A stretch of 64,000 nucleotides of DNA from CAWGOF01 sp963824225 (GTDB lineage: Bacteria; Acidobacteriota; Polarisedimenticolia; Polarisedimenticolales; Polarisedimenticolaceae), in the NCBI GenBank assembly GCA_963824225.1, contig CAWGOF010000003.1, positions 3,472,001 to 3,536,000 of the forward strand. The letters run 5' to 3'. Below are positions 60,826 through 64,000 of the stretch, piece after piece. The notes under the pieces are model-generated. The model had not been told where the DNA came from and ran no database searches. It saw only the letters and a list, made by a program, of their open reading frames with translations. The translations under genes and the position numbers were made by a program. How positions within the stretch are numbered: the stretch's first letter is position 1; each line of letters opens with the position of its first letter.

Positions 60826-62115
60826 CTAGAGGCGGTGCGCCGAGCGAAGCCCGCCGGCGAGGATCGCACCGCCGCCAGCATCGAGCACGATGGCGCTTGG
60901 AGCCAGGAGCTGTTGCTCGGACAGCTCGGGGTCGCCGGCCAGGACCAGAACGGCGGTGATCCGGCTCGTTGCGAGCTCGTCCGTCACGATCCGCGGCACG
61001 GGGACGGAGTCGACCTCGAAGCTGTCGATGCGGCTATCGACGTACATCGTCTCGGCGCCGCGGGCGCGCAGCAGCCGCACGACGTCCCGTGCGGGCGTGG
61101 CCGTGGTGTCCGCCGACCCGGGCTTGAACCCCAGGCCCACGAGGAGCACGCGTGCCGCGTCGAGCTTCGCCCCGTTGCTTCGGAGCACGGCGTCCAGCCG
61201 ATCGACGACGCGGGCGGAGTGCTCGGCGTTGGCCGCGATCGCCGCGTCGAGCAACGGCGAGCGCTTGCCGGTTGCGCGCGCGACGTCGCCGAGCATGCGC
61301 AGATCGTTGGGCAGGCAGTGGCCGCCGACCCCCGGGCCCGGGTGAAACGCGTAGTAGCCGAACGGCTTGGTCGCCGCGGCGTCCGAGACCTCGCGCGCCG
61401 AGACGCCGAGCTCGTGGGCCAGCCGTGCGACCTCGCCGACGAGGGCGATGCCGACCGACAGAAACGCGTTCTCGAGCAGCTTGCTCAGCTCCGACACCTC
61501 GGGTGCCGAGACGGGCACGACCGTGTCGCAGATTCGGCGCAGCAACGTCTCGGCCGGTCGTGTCGCGTGCTCGTCGACGCCGGCGACGAGGTGCGGAATC
61601 CGTTTCAGCATTTGCCAGTCATGGCCGACGGCGAGGCGCTCCGGGCTGTGAGCCACGAAGCAGTCTGCCCGCTCGCCGAGCCAACCGGCGAAGCGGCGCG
61701 TCGTCCCCGGAGGCACCGTGCTCTCGAGGAGCACGAGGCGCTCGCCGGGAATGGCGCGCAGGGTCGACGCAACGTCCAGCAGCGCTTCGAGGTCGACCTC
61801 GCCGCTTGCGGACACGGGAAGTCGCACGGCGACGAACACGGCATCGGTGCCGTTCAACACCGCAGGGTCCGTGCCCACGGACCGCGGCCGCGGACCGCTT
61901 GCACCCTGCGATCGGGTGGCCCTGTAGCGATCGACGGCCGCGCGATCCCGGTCCACACCGTGGGCCTCGATGCCGCAGGCGACAAGGGCGTCCATCACGG
62001 TCGAGCCGATGAAGCCCAGGCCGATGACGCCGCAGCGGCACTCGCCACCGTGCAGCCTCGCGGCCAGGCGCTCGGCAGCGCGCGCGCGCGCGTCGTACGT
62101 CGCCTCGGCGTTCAT
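60826..62115 (-). CDS. Nucleotide-sugar dehydrogenase (UDP-glucose/UDP-ManNAc DH family)
   Basis: 429 residues from ATG 62115. NAD-binding GVIGLGFIGSTVMDALV (~28-44), VPPGTTRRFAGW, the catalytic stretch SELSKLLENAFLSVGIAL, and the nucleophile Cys in PGPGVGGHCLPND; the C-terminal Rossmann domain has LLVGLGFKPGSADTTATPAR. It oxidises a UDP- or GDP-sugar to the uronate in two steps. The GVGGHC pattern with the FKP..AD..T end resembles WecC/WbpA types (UDP-N-acetylhexosamine), but the substrate is unproven. Divergent from the nucleotidyltransferase across 56 bp. Confidence 0.92.
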   Translation of the reverse strand: MNAEATYDARARAAERLAARLHGGECRCGVIGLGFIGSTVMDALVACGIEAHGVDRDRAAVDRYRATRSQGASGPRPRSVGTDPAVLNGTDAVFVAVRLPVSASGEVDLEALLDVASTLRAIPGERLVLLESTVPPGTTRRFAGWLGERADCFVAHSPERLAVGHDWQMLKRIPHLVAGVDEHATRPAETLLRRICDTVVPVSAPEVSELSKLLENAFLSVGIALVGEVARLAHELGVSAREVSDAAATKPFGYYAFHPGPGVGGHCLPNDLRMLGDVARATGKRSPLLDAAIAANAEHSARVVDRLDAVLRSNGAKLDAARVLLVGLGFKPGSADTTATPARDVVRLLRARGAETMYVDSRIDSFEVDSVPVPRIVTDELATSRITAVLVLAGDPELSEQQLLAPSAIVLDAGGGAILAGGLRSAHRL

Positions 62116-62171
62116 GGAACGGGTCTCGCGAGCAGCCTAACACTGTATGATCTCGCGAGAAAGCGAACGCA

Positions 62172-63269
62172 ATGACCCGAGCGGTGCTGATGCTGGGCGG
62201 TCGCTCGCGCAGGATGCGCGCGACCCGCGGGCCCGAGCACAAGATGCTGGCCGAGGTGCTCGGTGTGCCGATCGTCGAGCGCAACATCGGCTACCTCCTG
62301 GCCGCCGGGTTCCGGCACGTGATCGCGGTGGCCAGCTCCGAGGAGCGAGCGTTGCTGCGGTTCCTCGAGTCGCGCGGGCGCGCGCTGGCGGCCGCACGAC
62401 GGTCACGCTTCGAAGTCGTCGTCGAGACGCGCCCCCTGGGGACGATCGGAGCCGTGCGCCAGGTGGCCCGGCCGGGCGATGTGCTGTTCGTCATGGCCGG
62501 AGACAACCTGACGGCTCTCGATCCGCGCCGGATGGTCGCGCACCATCGTCAGAGCGGCGCGGCGATGACGGTCGCCACGCACCGCTACGAGCTGCGGTCG
62601 CCGTTCGGCGAGGTCCAGGTGGTCCGGGGTCGGATCCGCGGTTATCGCGAGAAGCCGGTCCGGCGAGTGCCGATCTCGAGCGCGCTGTACGTCGTGAGCG
62701 CGGACGCGGCGGCGCGCATTCCAGCGGGGTCCCGGTGCGACGCGCCGGACCTGGTCCGACGGCTGCTGCGCGAGAAGCGGGTGGTGTCGGCGTATGTCCA
62801 CGACGCACCGTGGATCGACGTGAACGACCGCGAGACGCTCGTCGAGGCCGAGCGGCTCGTCGAGCGACATCCCGAGGCGTTCGAATTGTGGCGCACACGA
62901 CCCGACCGGGAGACGACGTGCTTCGTCGGTCGACGTTCCGATCGCATCGCGATTCGCTGGCGACCCGCGCGCGCACACGTCCCCGGCGCGTGGGAGCTGC
63001 CCGAGCTACCGGGAAGGCCGGCACGCACGGGGCCCGGCGTCAAACCGCTGGTGGTGTTCGACTGCCTGGATGCCCGGACGCGGCGCTTGATCCGGCACCA
63101 CGTGGTTCACGCGGAACTGGATCGCCTTCCGCGGGAGCGCGGCGCCTATCGCTGGCTCACCGTGACCGGTTCCGTCCCGGCCCGTGCTGCACCTGCACTG
63201 CGCCGAGCGATCGCGCACCTGCGCGCGTCGGGTGAGTTTGATCTTGACCAGCCCCAGCCCTCGGCGTAG
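62172..63269 (+). CDS. Sugar nucleotidyltransferase with Nudix-like C-terminal domain
   Basis: 365 residues. The first ~235 are a GT-A fold nucleotidyltransferase: MTRAVLMLGGRSRRMRATRG in place of the usual G-G-x-G-T-R-L loop, TRPLGTIGAVRQV, LFVMAGDNLTALD (metal-binding region) and GYREKP. The last ~115 residues are different: RIAIRWRPARAHVPGAWELP and ELPGRPARTGPG resemble the MutY C-terminal/Nudix fold (R.. G.WELP) but no REUxEE Nudix box is seen, so it should bind rather than hydrolyse. A TATGAT box lies at 62146. It would activate a sugar or cyclitol phosphate for the adjacent glycosyltransferase. Confidence 0.82.
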   Translation: MTRAVLMLGGRSRRMRATRGPEHKMLAEVLGVPIVERNIGYLLAAGFRHVIAVASSEERALLRFLESRGRALAAARRSRFEVVVETRPLGTIGAVRQVARPGDVLFVMAGDNLTALDPRRMVAHHRQSGAAMTVATHRYELRSPFGEVQVVRGRIRGYREKPVRRVPISSALYVVSADAAARIPAGSRCDAPDLVRRLLREKRVVSAYVHDAPWIDVNDRETLVEAERLVERHPEAFELWRTRPDRETTCFVGRRSDRIAIRWRPARAHVPGAWELPELPGRPARTGPGVKPLVVFDCLDARTRRLIRHHVVHAELDRLPRERGAYRWLTVTGSVPARAAPALRRAIAHLRASGEFDLDQPQPSA

Positions 63270-63312
63270 TGATTGCAACAGGCCGGCAGGGTCGGGGAGC
63301 AGGGGATGCATC

Positions 63313-64000
63313 GTGTCGGATCTTGATCCGACTCCGCAGCCGCTCGAGTCGGGCGCGCTCCCGTGGACGGAGCGTCCGGCCCGACGGCTGGCCCGCGCTC
63401 GACGGGACCATGCGTATCCGGTCGAGATGGTCGAGGGACTGCTCGGACCGCATCCCAAGAAGCTCGTCGACCTGCTCGATCGGCGCCGATCGCTCCTCGT
63501 CACCACGCCGACGGTATCGCGCCTCTACGGCCAGCACCTCGTGCGCGTGCTGCGCGAGTCCGGCGTCGACGCGACCCTGTTCGAGCTCGCGTGCCGGGAA
63601 GACGACAAGTCGGTCGAGCGTGTCCTCGACGTGTGTCGGGAAGCACAGCGTATCCATCTCGATCGCAGCGGCTTCCTCCTCGGACTCGGCGGCGGCGTCG
63701 TGCTCGACGTGACCAAGGTCGCGGCGAGCTGGTACCGCCGCGGCGTGCGGTTCGTGGCCCTGCCGACCACGCTCATCGGCCAGTGCGACGCGGGCATCGG
63801 GATCAAGGGAGCGATGAACCTGGGTGCGTCGAAGAGCCTCCTGGGCTGCTTCCACCCGCCTGCGGCGGTGGGGATCGATCCGTCCGTGCTGGCCACCGTT
63901 CCGCGCCCGTTCCTGCAGGGCGGCCTGTCGGAGATCGTCAAGATCGGCGCCGTGTGCAACGGCGACCTGTTCGAGCGGGTCGAGCGGTACGGGTGCCGTC
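63313..64000 (+). CDS. Sugar phosphate cyclase (DHQ synthase-like), 3' end outside window
   Basis: Open from GTG 63313 to the right edge (229 codons), with GGGGA 8 nt before the start. After a ~40-residue tail the DHQ-synthase fold is clear: LLVTTPTVSRLYGQHL, LGLGGGVVLDVTKVAASWYR, FVALPTTLIGQCDAGIGIKG, SKSLLGCFHPPAAVGID and LSEIVKIGAV. Primary-metabolism AroB has DSSVGGK in the fourth block; DAGxxIK here is the pattern of 2-epi-5-epi-valiolone synthases and related cyclases that use heptulose phosphates. With the nucleotidyltransferase and glycosyltransferase beside it, a cyclitol-containing product is plausible. Confidence 0.8.
   Translation, partial: MSDLDPTPQPLESGALPWTERPARRLARARRDHAYPVEMVEGLLGPHPKKLVDLLDRRRSLLVTTPTVSRLYGQHLVRVLRESGVDATLFELACREDDKSVERVLDVCREAQRIHLDRSGFLLGLGGGVVLDVTKVAASWYRRGVRFVALPTTLIGQCDAGIGIKGAMNLGASKSLLGCFHPPAAVGIDPSVLATVPRPFLQGGLSEIVKIGAVCNGDLFERVERYGCR

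Overview
The window is gene-dense, very G+C-rich DNA (roughly 65-70% by eye, third codon positions nearly all G or C) from a Gram-negative bacterium. It encodes a TonB-dependent receptor, periplasmic adaptors, a LolA-like protein, lipoproteins, a Tat-type signal and many secreted proteins. The style (kelch, FG-GAP, thrombospondin-3 and DUF11 repeats, dockerin/cohesin modules, several sigma-54 activators, a selenocysteine-containing SelD) suggests a free-living environmental lineage such as Acidobacteriota or Myxococcota. That placement is inference; no rRNA or other taxonomic marker is present.

Layout. 1-5.0 kb: the partial minus-strand gene of a secreted protein, then a 14-repeat kelch/thrombospondin-3 surface protein. 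5.1-12.2 kb: a six-gene operon for a MacB-type ABC efflux system plus its own sigma-54 response regulator and histidine kinase, preceded by a near-consensus sigma-54 promoter. 12.2-19.5 kb: DUF2442 with a DUF4160 remnant, a TonB receptor, a PQQ-type propeller, a LolA-like protein, a DUF11-like protein and a cyclophilin. 19.6-26.3 kb: an FG-GAP protein ending in a dockerin, a lipoprotein with a cohesin-like domain, then a histidine kinase/sigma-54 regulator pair and a small exported protein, the last two units each behind a sigma-54-type promoter. 26.3-31.6 kb: a membrane MutS homologue and an ABC-2 exporter. 31.6-36.0 kb: an accessory stretch with DUF1801, two unrecognised genes, a GNAT, BrnT/BrnA, a broken aminotransferase and a DUF2442/DUF4160 pair. 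36.1-48 kb: an aconitase-superfamily enzyme with the swivel domain first, a broken GNAT, a PQQ propeller, a TlpA thioredoxin, a thioredoxin-like protein interrupted by an in-frame TGA that I read as selenocysteine, an M49-like peptidase, a methyltransferase, another metallopeptidase and Mn-type superoxide dismutase. 48-55 kb: an AGCS symporter, a NatAB-type ABC transporter and a metzincin-like secreted protein with its partner. 55-59.7 kb: a nucleotide-translocase/HEAT protein, a cNMP-binding protein and SelD (itself containing an in-frame TGA). 59.7-64 kb: a sugar cluster with glycosyltransferase, nucleotide-sugar dehydrogenase, nucleotidyltransferase and the start of a sugar phosphate cyclase.

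How the parts connect. SelD at 58.6 kb makes selenophosphate, which supports reading the TGA at 42885 as selenocysteine in a UxxC redox motif. The two sigma-54 activators sit beside three sigma-54-type promoters, so each probably controls its neighbouring genes and its own operon. Two families of palindromic REP-like elements (GGGGTCAGGTCTCG and AACGGGGACACTCTCC types) lie between convergent genes or touch stop codons. One half-element has become the coding end of a PQQ protein, and other rearrangements have damaged genes at 12.6, 34.1-35.4 and 38.8-39.3 kb.
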